From the NCBI RefSeq assembly GCF_001044255.1, contig NZ_JYNX01000057.1:55676-107199 (forward strand): 51,524 nt of DNA, read 5' to 3'. The DNA is from Mycolicibacterium chubuense. Its GTDB lineage: Bacteria > Actinomycetota > Actinomycetes > Mycobacteriales > Mycobacteriaceae. Shown here in pieces: positions 35,541-44,663 of the stretch. Every line of letters starts with the position of its first letter. Position 1 is the first letter of the stretch. Position numbers and translations under genes: made by a program. The notes under the pieces were generated by a model. That model was not told where the DNA came from. It searched no databases and saw nothing but the letters and a program-made list of their open reading frames with translations.

Positions 35541-35993
35541 ATGGCCATCGACAACACCCCGATGCTGGTTCCGCACCTCGTCGTCGACGACGCGGCCGCC
35601 GCACTGGACTTCTACACCCGGGCGTTCGACGCCGAGGAGATGGTGCGCCTGCCCGGTCCTGACGGCAAGCTGATGCACGCGTGCATGCGGATCAACGGCT
35701 CGATGGTGTTCGTCAACGACGACTTCCCCGAATACAACGACGGGAAATCGTCCACCCCGAATGCGCTCGGCGGCACGCCGGTCACGCTGCACCTGCACGG
35801 GGCCGACGTCGACGGCCGCTTCCAGCGCGCTCTCGACGCGGGCGCCGTCGTGGTCAACCCGCTCGAGGACCAGTTCTGGGGAGACCGCTACGGCGTGGTG
35901 CGCGATCCGTTCGGGCACCACTGGGCGCTCGCCGAATCGGTGCGCGACGTCGACGTCAACGACATCGCCGCGCAGATGAGCAGCGGCAGTTAG
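35541..35993 (+). CDS. VOC-superfamily (glyoxalase/PhnB-like) protein
   Basis: 150 residues from ATG 35541, selected over an upstream in-frame ATG because AAGGAGA lies 5-10 nt before it. Two beta-alpha-beta-beta-beta modules: VPHLVVDDAAAALDFYTRAFDAEEMVRL, and ALDAGAVVVNPLEDQFWGDRYGVVRDPFGHHWALAE. Resembles Rv0887c. PhnB-like VOC proteins often lack a known reaction; possible metal ligands are not complete by eye. Same strand as citA and its neighbour; 75 bp separate it from the preceding gene. Confidence 0.87.
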   Translation: MAIDNTPMLVPHLVVDDAAAALDFYTRAFDAEEMVRLPGPDGKLMHACMRINGSMVFVNDDFPEYNDGKSSTPNALGGTPVTLHLHGADVDGRFQRALDAGAVVVNPLEDQFWGDRYGVVRDPFGHHWALAESVRDVDVNDIAAQMSSGS

Positions 35994-36048
35994 CCCGCCC
36001 GCCGGTGTGTTTGCCGGGCGGGGCCGACACGCGCGGTGATACTGGGCT

Positions 36049-36825
36049 GTGCTCTGGCTGCTGCAGTTCCCCCCGGTCGTCCTGGGGCTGATCTGGATTG
36101 CTGTCGTCGTCGGGATCTCCGTCGGCGGGCTCGTGCTGTTCCGCAAGGTGGTGTCCCACACCCGGCTGGAATCGGCGAATCCGGTGTCGTCGGCGGTGTT
36201 TCAGGTCGCCGGGGTGCTGTACGCGGTGCTCGTCGCGTTCGTCGTCGTGGTGGTGTGGGAGCAGTTCGGCAACGCGGAGGACGCCAGCAGTATGGAGGCC
36301 TCGGCGGTCGCCGACCTGCTGCGGGACTCCGACGCGCTGCCCGCCGCATACCGCACCGAGGTGCAGCAGAACCTCGTCGCCTACTCCCGCGACGTCATCG
36401 ACCATGAGTTCCCGCGGATGCGGCACGGCGAGACGATCACCGAGCAGTCCGACGCGCTCAACAACGTCTGGCAGGCCTACCTGAAGGTCCAGCCCGAGAC
36501 CCGCAACGAGATCGCGTTCTTCGACCACGCGATCGTGCGACTCAACGATCTGAGCGCCAACCGCAAGCTGCGGGTGTCGACCGGCGACGCCTCGGTGCCC
36601 GGGGAGTTGTGGGTGCTGCTCATCGGCGGCGGCGCCGTACTGATGGTGTTCACCTACCTGTTCGGCACCCGGGACCTGCTGGTGCACGGGCTGGCGGTGG
36701 GGTTGACGGCGTCGTTGCTGGCGTTCGTCATGTACCTGATCTTCGCGCTCGAACATCCCTACGTGGGCGCGTTGTCGGTGCAGCCCACGCCGTTCGTGAA
36801 CGTGCTGACCGACTGGTCCGACTAG
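36049..36825 (+). CDS. DUF4239-type membrane protein
   Basis: 258 residues from GTG 36049. Two N-terminal spans (about 7-30 and 48-70) and two C-terminal spans (about 185-208 and 214-235) bracket a roughly 110-residue soluble, largely helical domain with conserved-looking WEQFGNAEDASSMEASAVADLLRD. This layout matches DUF4239 proteins; function unknown. The gene converges on fprB, 6 bp between stops. Confidence 0.8.
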   Translation: MLWLLQFPPVVLGLIWIAVVVGISVGGLVLFRKVVSHTRLESANPVSSAVFQVAGVLYAVLVAFVVVVVWEQFGNAEDASSMEASAVADLLRDSDALPAAYRTEVQQNLVAYSRDVIDHEFPRMRHGETITEQSDALNNVWQAYLKVQPETRNEIAFFDHAIVRLNDLSANRKLRVSTGDASVPGELWVLLIGGGAVLMVFTYLFGTRDLLVHGLAVGLTASLLAFVMYLIFALEHPYVGALSVQPTPFVNVLTDWSD

Positions 36826-36831
36826 GTCGTC

Positions 36832-38505
36832 TCAGCGCAACAGGCCGGACAGCAGCCGGCGGTGCGCGGGCTCGGCCGGCGCCTCGGCCGCGGCGCGCAC
36901 CATCTCGTCCACCGAGGTGAACTTGGCGCGCGGGCGGGTGCCGTGACCGCGCGCCACCTCGGCGCGGTCGATCGCCTTCCAGCCCTTCTCGTCGACCACC
37001 GCGGGTCGCCTACCGCGCACGAACCGGGGCAGCGCCGAGGGTTTGTGCACCGGATCGGTGAGCAACCCTGCGTTGTAGTCGTCGACGAGCGTGTGCACCG
37101 TCTGCGCCGCGCAGGACTTGTTGGTGCCGATGAAGCCCGTCGGCCCGCGCTTGATCCAGCCGGCGACGTAGCTGCCGGGCACCGCGGTGCCCGCGTCGGT
37201 GACCCGGCCGCGGTCGTTGGGCACCACGGCGGCGGTCTCGTCGAACGGGAGTCCGCGGATCGGCATGCCGCGGTAGCCGATCGACGTCAGCACCAACCCC
37301 GCGGGGATCTGCTGCACCTGATCGGAGCCGGTCACCTCGAACTCGATGCCCGTCACCCGCGTCGGCCCCAGCACCCGGCGCGGCGTGAGCTGGTAGGCCA
37401 GCCGGATCCGGGGCCGGGTGACCGGCGCGGTGGCGTCACCGAGCTTGGCCAGGATCTCCAGTTTGTTGCGGGTCAGCGCATCGGTGGCGGCGGCGAGATC
37501 CTCACGCACGCGCTGGTGGTCAGCCGGGTCGAGCACGACGTCGCAGCGCGCGGTCAGGCCGATCAGCTCGGGCAGGGTGAACGCCGAGGCGGCGGGCCCC
37601 CGCCGGGCGGCGATCACCACCTCCCGAACCTGGGAGGCGCGCAGCGCCTCCAGAGCGTGATCGGCGATGTCGGTGCGCGCCAACGCATCCGGATCGGTGG
37701 TCAGGATGCGGGCGACATCGAGGGCGACGTTGCCGTTGCCGACGACGACCACCCGCTCGCCGTTCAGATCGACCGACAGATCCGCGAACTCGGGGTGGCC
37801 GTTGTACCAGGCCACGATCTCGGTGGCCGTCGCGGTGCCGGGCAGATCCATGCCGTCGATGTCGAGGCGCTTGTCGGTGGGCGCGCCGACGGCGTACAGC
37901 ACCGCGTGGTGGTGCTCGAGCAGCTCGTCGTGCGTGAGGTCCGATCCCACCTCGACGTTGAGGTAGAACCGGAAGTCCCGGCGGGCGGCGATCGTGTCGA
38001 ACAACGTCGTCACCCGCTTGGTCGCCTGATGATCAGGCGCGACACCGGCCCGCGCGAGCCCGTAGGGCGTGGGCAACTTCTCGAAGACGTTGACCTGCAC
38101 GCCGCGCTGGGTGAGCAGTTCGTCGGCGGCGTACATCGCCGCGGGCCCGGAGCCGACGATCGCCACCCGCAGCGGTCCGCCGCCGCGGGCTGCCACGACG
38201 GGCGCGTCCGGCACCGGCGCCAGCTTCGACGTCGGCGGCAGCTTGCCCTCCCGCTCGGGGTAGAAGCCGGCGTTGATCTCGAGGAACGGCAGCTGCTCGT
38301 CGGTCAACCGGGTGTCCGGGGCGATCGCCCCGACGGGGCAGGCCGACACGCACGCGCCGCAGTCGACGCAGGCCACCGGGTCGATGTAGAGCATCTCGGC
38401 CGTGGCGAAGCCCGGCTCATCCGGCGAAGGATGAATGCAGTTGACCGGACACGCGAAGACACAGGACCCGTCGCTGCAACACGACTGGGTGATCACATGG
38501 GGCAT
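36832..38505 (-). CDS. fprB: Ferredoxin/ferredoxin-NADP+ reductase fusion FprB
   Basis: 557 residues. The N-terminal ferredoxin module carries cysteines at 9, 10, 15, 19, 23 and 46, 49, 52, 56, enough for two Fe-S clusters. It is fused to an adrenodoxin-reductase-like domain with FAD motif VAIVGSGPAAMYAADEL and NADPH motif VVVVGNGNVALDVARIL. It passes electrons from NADPH to an Fe-S centre and on to an oxygenase. It starts 4 bp downstream of the AurF-type oxygenase, which is its likely client. Matches Rv0886. Confidence 0.95.
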   Translation of the reverse strand: MPHVITQSCCSDGSCVFACPVNCIHPSPDEPGFATAEMLYIDPVACVDCGACVSACPVGAIAPDTRLTDEQLPFLEINAGFYPEREGKLPPTSKLAPVPDAPVVAARGGGPLRVAIVGSGPAAMYAADELLTQRGVQVNVFEKLPTPYGLARAGVAPDHQATKRVTTLFDTIAARRDFRFYLNVEVGSDLTHDELLEHHHAVLYAVGAPTDKRLDIDGMDLPGTATATEIVAWYNGHPEFADLSVDLNGERVVVVGNGNVALDVARILTTDPDALARTDIADHALEALRASQVREVVIAARRGPAASAFTLPELIGLTARCDVVLDPADHQRVREDLAAATDALTRNKLEILAKLGDATAPVTRPRIRLAYQLTPRRVLGPTRVTGIEFEVTGSDQVQQIPAGLVLTSIGYRGMPIRGLPFDETAAVVPNDRGRVTDAGTAVPGSYVAGWIKRGPTGFIGTNKSCAAQTVHTLVDDYNAGLLTDPVHKPSALPRFVRGRRPAVVDEKGWKAIDRAEVARGHGTRPRAKFTSVDEMVRAAAEAPAEPAHRRLLSGLLR

Positions 38506-38509
38506 GCGC

Positions 38510-39538
38510 CTACGCGACCGAGGCCAGGTGCTCGCGCTGGGGCTCGCTGCGGTACCGGCTGGGGCGGCCGCCGATCCGGCACATCCGCCACACCAGCTTG
38601 GCCACCGGGTTCATCAGGCCGGTGTCGTGGGCAAGCATCCGCACGTCGCCGAACATGTCGCGCAGCATCTGGCGGGATTCCGGTGACTTGAAGAAGATCT
38701 CCTTGCGCACCGAGCGCGGGATGTCGAATTCCTTCCAGAACGCCCGCGGCGGAACGATGATCGCCGAGCACAGCACCCGCATCACGACGGGAACGTAGAG
38801 CGAGAGCCAGAAACGCTTGCGGCGCGGCAGATTCGGGACGCGCTTGCGCAGGTACTCGTGCGCGAACGAGATGTGCCGCGCCTCCTCGGCGACGTGGATC
38901 GCCATCACGCGCTCCATGATCGGGTGCAGCGCCTTGCCCTCGCGCAGCACGTTCTTCTGCGTGTGGTCGATGGGCTCCTCGCCGGCGAGGATGCCGAACC
39001 AGAACGGGATCGGTAGCGGTCCGGCGACCAACGGGATGGCGGGCTGGACCCACTTGAGCAACTTCGGCATGCCGGGCACATCGGCGCCGATGCGGTTCAC
39101 CATCTCCTGGAACATCAGGGTGTGGTTGCACTCCTCGACCGCCTCGTGCAGGCAGTAGCGGTATTCCGGTGATCCGTTGGGCGTCCAGAACGCGTACTCC
39201 ATCAGGCCACGGATGAGGATCGACTCGAAGTGCAGACCGACCTTCGCGACATTGGCCTGACGCCACATCCCGATCTGGATCTGCCGTTCCTTCGACTGCG
39301 ACCGATACCACTCGTGCTTACCGATCGGATCGGTCGCCGGCAGGATCCAGCGCTCGTCGTTCGGGGTCACCGCGAACTCGGGCGAGTCCCAGTCGATGTC
39401 GGTGTAGGGATTGAAATTGCGCCGCACCGATCCCTCGGACAGGGTCTGCAGCGTGTTGACGTACTCCGCGTCGTCGAAGACGTCCATGTTCCTGCGCCAG
39501 CGCCGGACGATCTTGGTGCGCGCTTCCTTGACAGCCAT
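38510..39538 (-). CDS. AurF-like di-iron oxygenase (Rv0885 family)
   Basis: 342 residues. Ferritin-like carboxylate-bridged di-iron pattern: Glu104 (HFESILIRG), Glu136-X-X-His139 (EECNHTLMF), His215 and Glu219-X-X-His222 (AEEARHISFAHEY), with His227 as possible extra ligand. AurF-type enzymes oxidise arylamines or other organic substrates with O2. A strong GGAGG site precedes the ATG. fprB follows after 4 bp, giving a self-contained oxygenase plus reductase operon. The natural substrate is unknown. The promoter region holds a near-perfect 22-bp palindrome. Confidence 0.88.
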   Translation of the reverse strand: MAVKEARTKIVRRWRRNMDVFDDAEYVNTLQTLSEGSVRRNFNPYTDIDWDSPEFAVTPNDERWILPATDPIGKHEWYRSQSKERQIQIGMWRQANVAKVGLHFESILIRGLMEYAFWTPNGSPEYRYCLHEAVEECNHTLMFQEMVNRIGADVPGMPKLLKWVQPAIPLVAGPLPIPFWFGILAGEEPIDHTQKNVLREGKALHPIMERVMAIHVAEEARHISFAHEYLRKRVPNLPRRKRFWLSLYVPVVMRVLCSAIIVPPRAFWKEFDIPRSVRKEIFFKSPESRQMLRDMFGDVRMLAHDTGLMNPVAKLVWRMCRIGGRPSRYRSEPQREHLASVA

Positions 39539-39582
39539 TGTGAGCCTCCATGCCTCGAGTGAGGTTTACATTCATATGCTCG

Positions 39583-39596
39583 CTGTCCAGTGACAG
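39583..39596. promoter_or_regulatory. Short inverted repeat upstream of aurF-like gene
   Basis: CTGTC-CAGT-GACAG, perfect 5-bp arms, 45 bp upstream of the oxygenase start. Weak on its own, but it adjoins the larger palindrome at 39611. Confidence 0.35.
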
Positions 39597-39610
39597 TACC
39601 CGCGGTCCCA

Positions 39611-39632
39611 GGAATTAACCAGGGTCAATTCC
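39611..39632. promoter_or_regulatory. 22-bp palindrome between aurF-like gene and serC
   Basis: GGAATTAACC-AG-GGTCAATTCC: 9 of 10 arm positions pair. The genes on both sides point away, so it cannot be a terminator for them; a dimeric regulator site is the natural reading. It is flanked on both sides by CGCGG. Confidence 0.6.
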
Positions 39633-39731
39633 GCGGTGTGCGGCAACCACGTTACCCGCGTCACATGTGAGCCAGATCACCGTCGGACGGCCCTCCGGCG
39701 GCCGGATTCGGTCCATCCCGCGGCCCGGTTC

Positions 39732-40859
<1,128 letters not shown>

Positions 40860-40900
40860 CGACTGCCGCGTGTCACCGCGGTAACGGGAAGATAACGCAG

Positions 40901-40906
40901 TAGGGT
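40901..40906 (+). promoter_or_regulatory. -10 box upstream of sepH
   Basis: TAGGGT; a start about 7 nt later gives a leader of roughly 33 nt that includes GGAGGAGG just before ATG 40947. Confidence 0.55.
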
Positions 40907-40946
40907 GACCGCGTATCGGGCTCAGCGCAGCCCGGAGGAGGTCGCC

Positions 40947-41753
40947 ATGCGGGAACTGAAGGTCGTCGGACTCGACGTCGACGGCAAGCGGATCATCTGC
41001 GAATCCGACGACTCCGCGGAGAAGTTCGTCCTGCGCTCAGACGAGCGACTCAAGGCCGCGGTACGCGGCGACCGGGTCGCCTCGAACCAGACCACGATCG
41101 ATGTCGAGGTGCCGAACATGCTGCGCCCCAAAGATATTCAAGCCAAGATCCGCGCAGGAGCCTCGGTCGAGCAGGTAGCCGCCGCCGCGGGCGCGGATAT
41201 CGCGCGGGTCGAACGCTTCGCCCATCCCGTGTTGCTGGAGCGCTCCCGGGCGGCCGAGCTGGCCACCGCGGCGCATCCCGTGCTGGCCGACGGACCGTCG
41301 GTGCTCACGCTGCTCGAGACGGTGACCGCCGTGCTCATCGCGCGCGGACTCGATCCGGAGGCGACGAACTGGGACGCCTGGCGCAACGAGGACGGCCGCT
41401 GGACCGTGCAGATGGCGTGGAAGGCGGGACTGTCCGACAACGTCGCGCACTTCCGGTACGCGCCGGGCGCGCACGGCGGCACCGTGACGGCGTTCGACGA
41501 CGCCGCCTGCCAGCTGATCGACCCGAACTACGCGCGGCCCTTGCGGCCCCTGGCACCGGTGGCGCAACTGGCTCTCGAGGAGCCGGAACCCGCTCCGGCA
41601 CCCGAACCCGAAGCCGAAGCCGAAGCCGAAGCGGTGGAGGTCGATCAGCCTGTGCCGGCGGCCAAGCCGGCCCGTCCCCGCAAGCAGCGGCCGACGGTGC
41701 CGGCCTGGGAGGACGTGCTGCTAGGCGTGCGCTCCAGCGGCGGCCAGCGCTAG
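40947..41753 (+). CDS. sepH: Septation protein SepH (DUF3071)
   Basis: 268 residues from ATG 40947, preceded by GGAGGAGG; the GTG at 40905 is inside the promoter. The N-terminal domain (MRELKVVGLDVDGKRIIC through about 180) with RPKDIQAKIRAGASVEQVAAAAGADIARVERFAHPVLLER contains the helix-turn-helix typical of SepH, an actinobacterial FtsZ-binding protein that helps assemble the division ring. The C-terminus is a low-complexity Pro/Glu-Ala stretch ending in a conserved VPAWEDVLLGVRSSG segment. Matches Rv0883c. Its last 33 bp overlap the convergent DUF2537 gene. Confidence 0.92.
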   Translation: MRELKVVGLDVDGKRIICESDDSAEKFVLRSDERLKAAVRGDRVASNQTTIDVEVPNMLRPKDIQAKIRAGASVEQVAAAAGADIARVERFAHPVLLERSRAAELATAAHPVLADGPSVLTLLETVTAVLIARGLDPEATNWDAWRNEDGRWTVQMAWKAGLSDNVAHFRYAPGAHGGTVTAFDDAACQLIDPNYARPLRPLAPVAQLALEEPEPAPAPEPEAEAEAEAVEVDQPVPAAKPARPRKQRPTVPAWEDVLLGVRSSGGQR

Positions 41754-42005
41754 CAGCCCGATCCACGCGCCGGCCACGCCGACGCCGGCACCGAGCACGA
41801 ACCACCGCCACACCGGAACCCGGCGCCACCCCCACACCGTGGGCGCGAGCCCACCGACGGCGACGAGATTGAGCCCGACCGCCAGCAGCGGGTGCACCCG
41901 CGCCAACCCGATGCTCAGCACGACGATGGCGGCGCCGAGCACGGCGGCGACGAACGCCGCGACCGTCAGGCCGGTGCCCCACGGCATCGGCTCGCCCGTA
42001 CTCAC
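41721..42005 (-). CDS. DUF2537 three-span membrane protein
   Basis: 94 residues, matching Rv0882 in place and family. Hydrophobic spans LTVAAFVAAVLGAAIVVLSIGLA, PLLAVGLNLVAVGGLAPTVW and WFVLGAGVGVAGAWIGLLALAAA. Function unknown. The GTG start overlaps the stop of the upstream methyltransferase by 4 bp. Its 3' end runs 33 bp into the sepH coding sequence on the opposite strand, an unusually deep tail-to-tail overlap. Confidence 0.85.
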   Translation of the reverse strand: MSTGEPMPWGTGLTVAAFVAAVLGAAIVVLSIGLARVHPLLAVGLNLVAVGGLAPTVWGWRRVPVWRWFVLGAGVGVAGAWIGLLALAAAGAHA

Positions 42006-42829
42006 GGCGCGAGCCTATCCCGCTCGTAGAACGCCAAAGCCGCAGCCGTGGCGACGTTGAGCGAATCCGTGCCGCGCGACATCGGGATGCGGGCCCGGAC
42101 ATCACACGCCCGCATCGTGTGCTCGGCCAGACCGGGGCCCTCGGCGCCCACCAGGATCGCGACCCGGCGGCCTGCCGACTCACCGATCACCTGGGCGAGC
42201 GTCTGCGCGCCGGGGTCGGGCGTCATCGCAACCAGCTGAAAACCGTTGTCCCGCATGAGTGTCAACTCCCCCGGCCACTGCGCGGCCCGGGCGAAGGGCA
42301 CCAGCAGCGCATGCCCCATCGAGACCCGCACGGCCCGCCGGTAGAGCGGGTCGGCGCAGCCGCTGCCGAAGACCACCGCCCCTACCCCCAGCCCGGCGGC
42401 GTTGCGGAAGATGGAGCCGAGGTTCTCGTGATCGTTGACGCCCTCGAGCACCGCGATCGTCGCGGCGTTCTCGATCACCTGCGGCACCGTCAGCTCGGCG
42501 GCCCGCGACGCCGACGCGAGCACGCCGCGGTTGAGGTGGAAGCCGACCACGTCGGCCATCACCTCGGCGCTGACGCGGTAGTACGGCGCGCCGAGGCCCT
42601 CCAGATCCGCGCGCAGTTCGCCGAGCCGCCGGTCGGTGCCCAGCAGCGCCCGCGGTCGGAACCGGGAGGCCAGCATGCGCTGCACCACCAGCACCCCCTC
42701 GGCGATGACCAGTCCTTTGCCGGTGGGCAGGTCGGGCCTGCGGTCGACGCTGTTGAGATCGCGGAAGTCGTCGAGGCGCTCATCGGCGGGATCGTCGATG
42801 TCGACGACGTCGACCGGTCCGGTTTCCAC
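42002..42829 (-). CDS. TrmH/SpoU-family RNA methyltransferase
   Basis: 275 residues from GTG 42829; GTG 42841 is rejected because it lies within the TAGTGT -10 box. Substrate-binding N-terminal domain then the trefoil-knot SPOUT domain with motif 1 NDHENLGSIFRNAAGLGVGAVVFG, motif 2 VAILVGAEGPGLAEHTMRACD and motif 3 IPMSRGTDSLNVATAAALAFYE. Uses AdoMet to methylate a ribose 2'-OH, in rRNA or tRNA. Matches Rv0881. Divergent from DUF2530, with overlapping leaderless promoters. Confidence 0.93.
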   Translation of the reverse strand: METGPVDVVDIDDPADERLDDFRDLNSVDRRPDLPTGKGLVIAEGVLVVQRMLASRFRPRALLGTDRRLGELRADLEGLGAPYYRVSAEVMADVVGFHLNRGVLASASRAAELTVPQVIENAATIAVLEGVNDHENLGSIFRNAAGLGVGAVVFGSGCADPLYRRAVRVSMGHALLVPFARAAQWPGELTLMRDNGFQLVAMTPDPGAQTLAQVIGESAGRRVAILVGAEGPGLAEHTMRACDVRARIPMSRGTDSLNVATAAALAFYERDRLAP

Positions 42830-42837
42830 GGCGCTCG

Positions 42838-42843
42838 ACACTA
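42838..42843 (-). promoter_or_regulatory. -10 box of TrmH-type gene
   Basis: TAGTGT on the minus strand, 8 nt before GTG 42829. Confidence 0.5.
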
Positions 42844-42866
42844 CCGACGCCCGGTGGGCGATCGAC

Positions 42867-42872
42867 TACGTT
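42867..42872 (+). promoter_or_regulatory. -10 box of DUF2530 gene
   Basis: TACGTT, 7 nt before ATG 42880; the two divergent -10 boxes here are only 23 bp apart. Confidence 0.55.
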
Positions 42873-42879
42873 GGGTCCG

Positions 42880-43125
42880 ATGACCGCGCCGCCCGAACCG
42901 CCCCCGCTGCCGCGTGCGCTGCTCGCGCCGTGGCCGGTGATCGTGGTGATCACCTGCGGTTGGCTGATCGCCACATTGCTCGCCTTCACCGTCGACGCGC
43001 TCCAGGGGTGGCGGCCGGTGACGATCGCGGGCCTGGGCGTCGGCGTCCTTGGCACGTCGATCTTTCTGTGGCAACGTCACGCCGTGCGCCGCGGCTCCCG
43101 CGGCGCGCAGAGTGGCTTGGACTGA
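42880..43125 (+). CDS. DUF2530 two-span membrane protein
   Basis: 81 residues from ATG 42880. A proline-rich N-terminus (PPEPPPLPRALLAPWP) then two membrane spans (VIVVITCGWLIATLLAFTV; VTIAGLGVGVLGTSIFLWQ) and a basic tail. Matches Rv0879c. Function unknown. Confidence 0.85.
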   Translation: MTAPPEPPPLPRALLAPWPVIVVITCGWLIATLLAFTVDALQGWRPVTIAGLGVGVLGTSIFLWQRHAVRRGSRGAQSGLD

Positions 43126-43154
43126 CCCGACACCCACGAGAAGGGGACGACGTC

Positions 43155-43607
43155 ATGGCGGCGCCGATTTTGCAAGCGCAGATCGACATCAACGCACCGG
43201 TTTCCACGGTGTGGAAACTGGTCTCGGACCTGGACCGGATGCCGCAGTGGAGTCCGCAGTGCCGGTTCATGAAGGCTCTCGGCGAGCTGCGCCCGGGGGC
43301 GCGCACCATCAACATGAACCGCCGCGGGCGGCTGTTCTGGCCGACGACCTGCCGCATCACCGAACTGGTGCCCGAGCAGAAGCTCGCCTTCCGGGTCAAC
43401 GAGAACAACACCGTGTGGAGCTATGAACTCGAGCCCACCGAGGCCGGCACCCGGCTGATCGAGACCCGCAACGCCGAGAACGGCACGAAGGCGATGTCGA
43501 CGTTCCTGGTGGGCAAGTTCATGGGCGGCGTGCCGAGCTTCGAGCAGGAGCTCGTCGACGGCATGAACGCATCGCTGGCCCGGATCAAGGCCGCCGCCGA
43601 GAACTAA
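43155..43607 (+). CDS. SRPBCC-family (polyketide cyclase/START-like) protein
   Basis: 150 residues from ATG 43155. The pattern QAQIDINAPVSTVWKLVSDLDRMPQWSPQC followed by curved beta strands and a long C-terminal helix is the SRPBCC helix-grip fold, which encloses a hydrophobic ligand. No catalytic motif is evident, so it could bind or carry a lipid or aromatic ligand. It follows DUF2530 by 29 bp, with AGAAGGGGA before the ATG. Its stop overlaps the stop of the convergent DUF3027 gene by 4 bp. Confidence 0.85.
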   Translation: MAAPILQAQIDINAPVSTVWKLVSDLDRMPQWSPQCRFMKALGELRPGARTINMNRRGRLFWPTTCRITELVPEQKLAFRVNENNTVWSYELEPTEAGTRLIETRNAENGTKAMSTFLVGKFMGGVPSFEQELVDGMNASLARIKAAAEN

Positions 43608-44575
43608 GCCTGGTCGGTGCGTTCCACCAGGTCCAGCACGCCGTCGTCGAACGGGTCGTAGAGGGGCGAACCGGCCCCTTGCGGCGCCGGGGTGTCGGAG
43701 TGCGCGCCGCATCCGTATTCGGCGTCGACGACGTGTCCGTCGGCGGCGTATTCGTTGGCGCACACACCGAACATCACGCCCAGCGCTCCGCCGAGCGGCA
43801 GGTAGAAGCCGCAGTCGCGGCACATCCGGCGCGTCGCGCGCGCCATCGCCGAACCCGGCCCGTGGTCACCGTCGTGCCAGCGTTGCGCGGCGTCGTTGCG
43901 GCCCCACAGGCTCAGCACCCGGCGCCGGCCCAACCCGACCTCGACCGCCACCTCGTCGATCTGCGGATCGCCGGTGGCCATGAAGCCGGGCACGAGCCGC
44001 GGATCGTCGGCCGGGGGCGCCAGCAGGTCGCCGGGACTCAGATCGCCGGCCCGGACGCGCTCCTCCCAGGGCACCCACTTGGGCGCCAGCAGCGCGGTAG
44101 GTCCGGGAACCAGCACCACCTCGCTGATCGTGGCGTGTGTCGCGCCCGGCGATGCCGCCACCACGACCGCCCATTGCCATCCGCGGTAGCCGGGCATCTG
44201 CGCGAGGAACCGGTGGGTGGCCGATGCGGGGCCTTCGAATCCGGCGCCCAGGTACTCGCCGACGGTCTCCTCGCCGCTGAACTCCGCGATCGCCGCGCGG
44301 GCGACGTCGACCGCGCCGCGCAGGATCTCCTCCACCTCGGCGGACATCGGCTCGGGCTCGATCACCTCGGGCTCGGTCACCTCGGGTTCGGTCACCTCGG
44401 GTTCGGTCACCTCGGGTTCGGTCGGCGCAGCCTCGGAATCCGTCGCCTCCGGCTCAGGCTCGGACGTCGGCTCGGCCTCGGGCGCCGCCGCCTCGGCGTC
44501 AGGCGCCGTCGGCTCGGGCACGAGCCCGGCCTCGGGTTCGGCCTCGTGCGGAGGGGGTTCGGTCACGCTGTCCAT
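43604..44575 (-). CDS. DUF3027 family protein
   Basis: 323 residues. The first 80 residues are an acidic, low-complexity Pro-Glu-Ala region with four or more tandem EPEVT pentapeptides; the folded part (about 82-323) is DUF3027, as in Rv0877. A C-X2-C-like pair (MCRDCGFYLPLGG) and the later CGAHSDT may bind metal. Function unknown. Longer than the M. tuberculosis version because of the acidic N-terminal extension. Divergent from the MFS-like gene (Rv0876c-type), the same arrangement as in M. tuberculosis. Confidence 0.87.
   Translation of the reverse strand: MDSVTEPPPHEAEPEAGLVPEPTAPDAEAAAPEAEPTSEPEPEATDSEAAPTEPEVTEPEVTEPEVTEPEVIEPEPMSAEVEEILRGAVDVARAAIAEFSGEETVGEYLGAGFEGPASATHRFLAQMPGYRGWQWAVVVAASPGATHATISEVVLVPGPTALLAPKWVPWEERVRAGDLSPGDLLAPPADDPRLVPGFMATGDPQIDEVAVEVGLGRRRVLSLWGRNDAAQRWHDGDHGPGSAMARATRRMCRDCGFYLPLGGALGVMFGVCANEYAADGHVVDAEYGCGAHSDTPAPQGAGSPLYDPFDDGVLDLVERTDQA
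44356..44425. repeat. 15-bp tandem repeats in the DUF3027 gene
   Basis: About four and a half units starting at 44356, 44371, 44386, 44401 and 44416 (consensus GTTCGGTCACCTCGG); two are identical. The period of 15 preserves the reading frame and encodes the EPEVT repeats. A replication-slippage hotspot likely to vary between strains. Confidence 0.85.
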
Positions 44576-44663
44576 CGGTGTTCATCTTGCCCGACAGGGA
44601 CCGGAGCTAGCCACACCGGTTGCCTGCACGCCCGGTGTCGCCGCCATGGGGGAGAATCGACTC

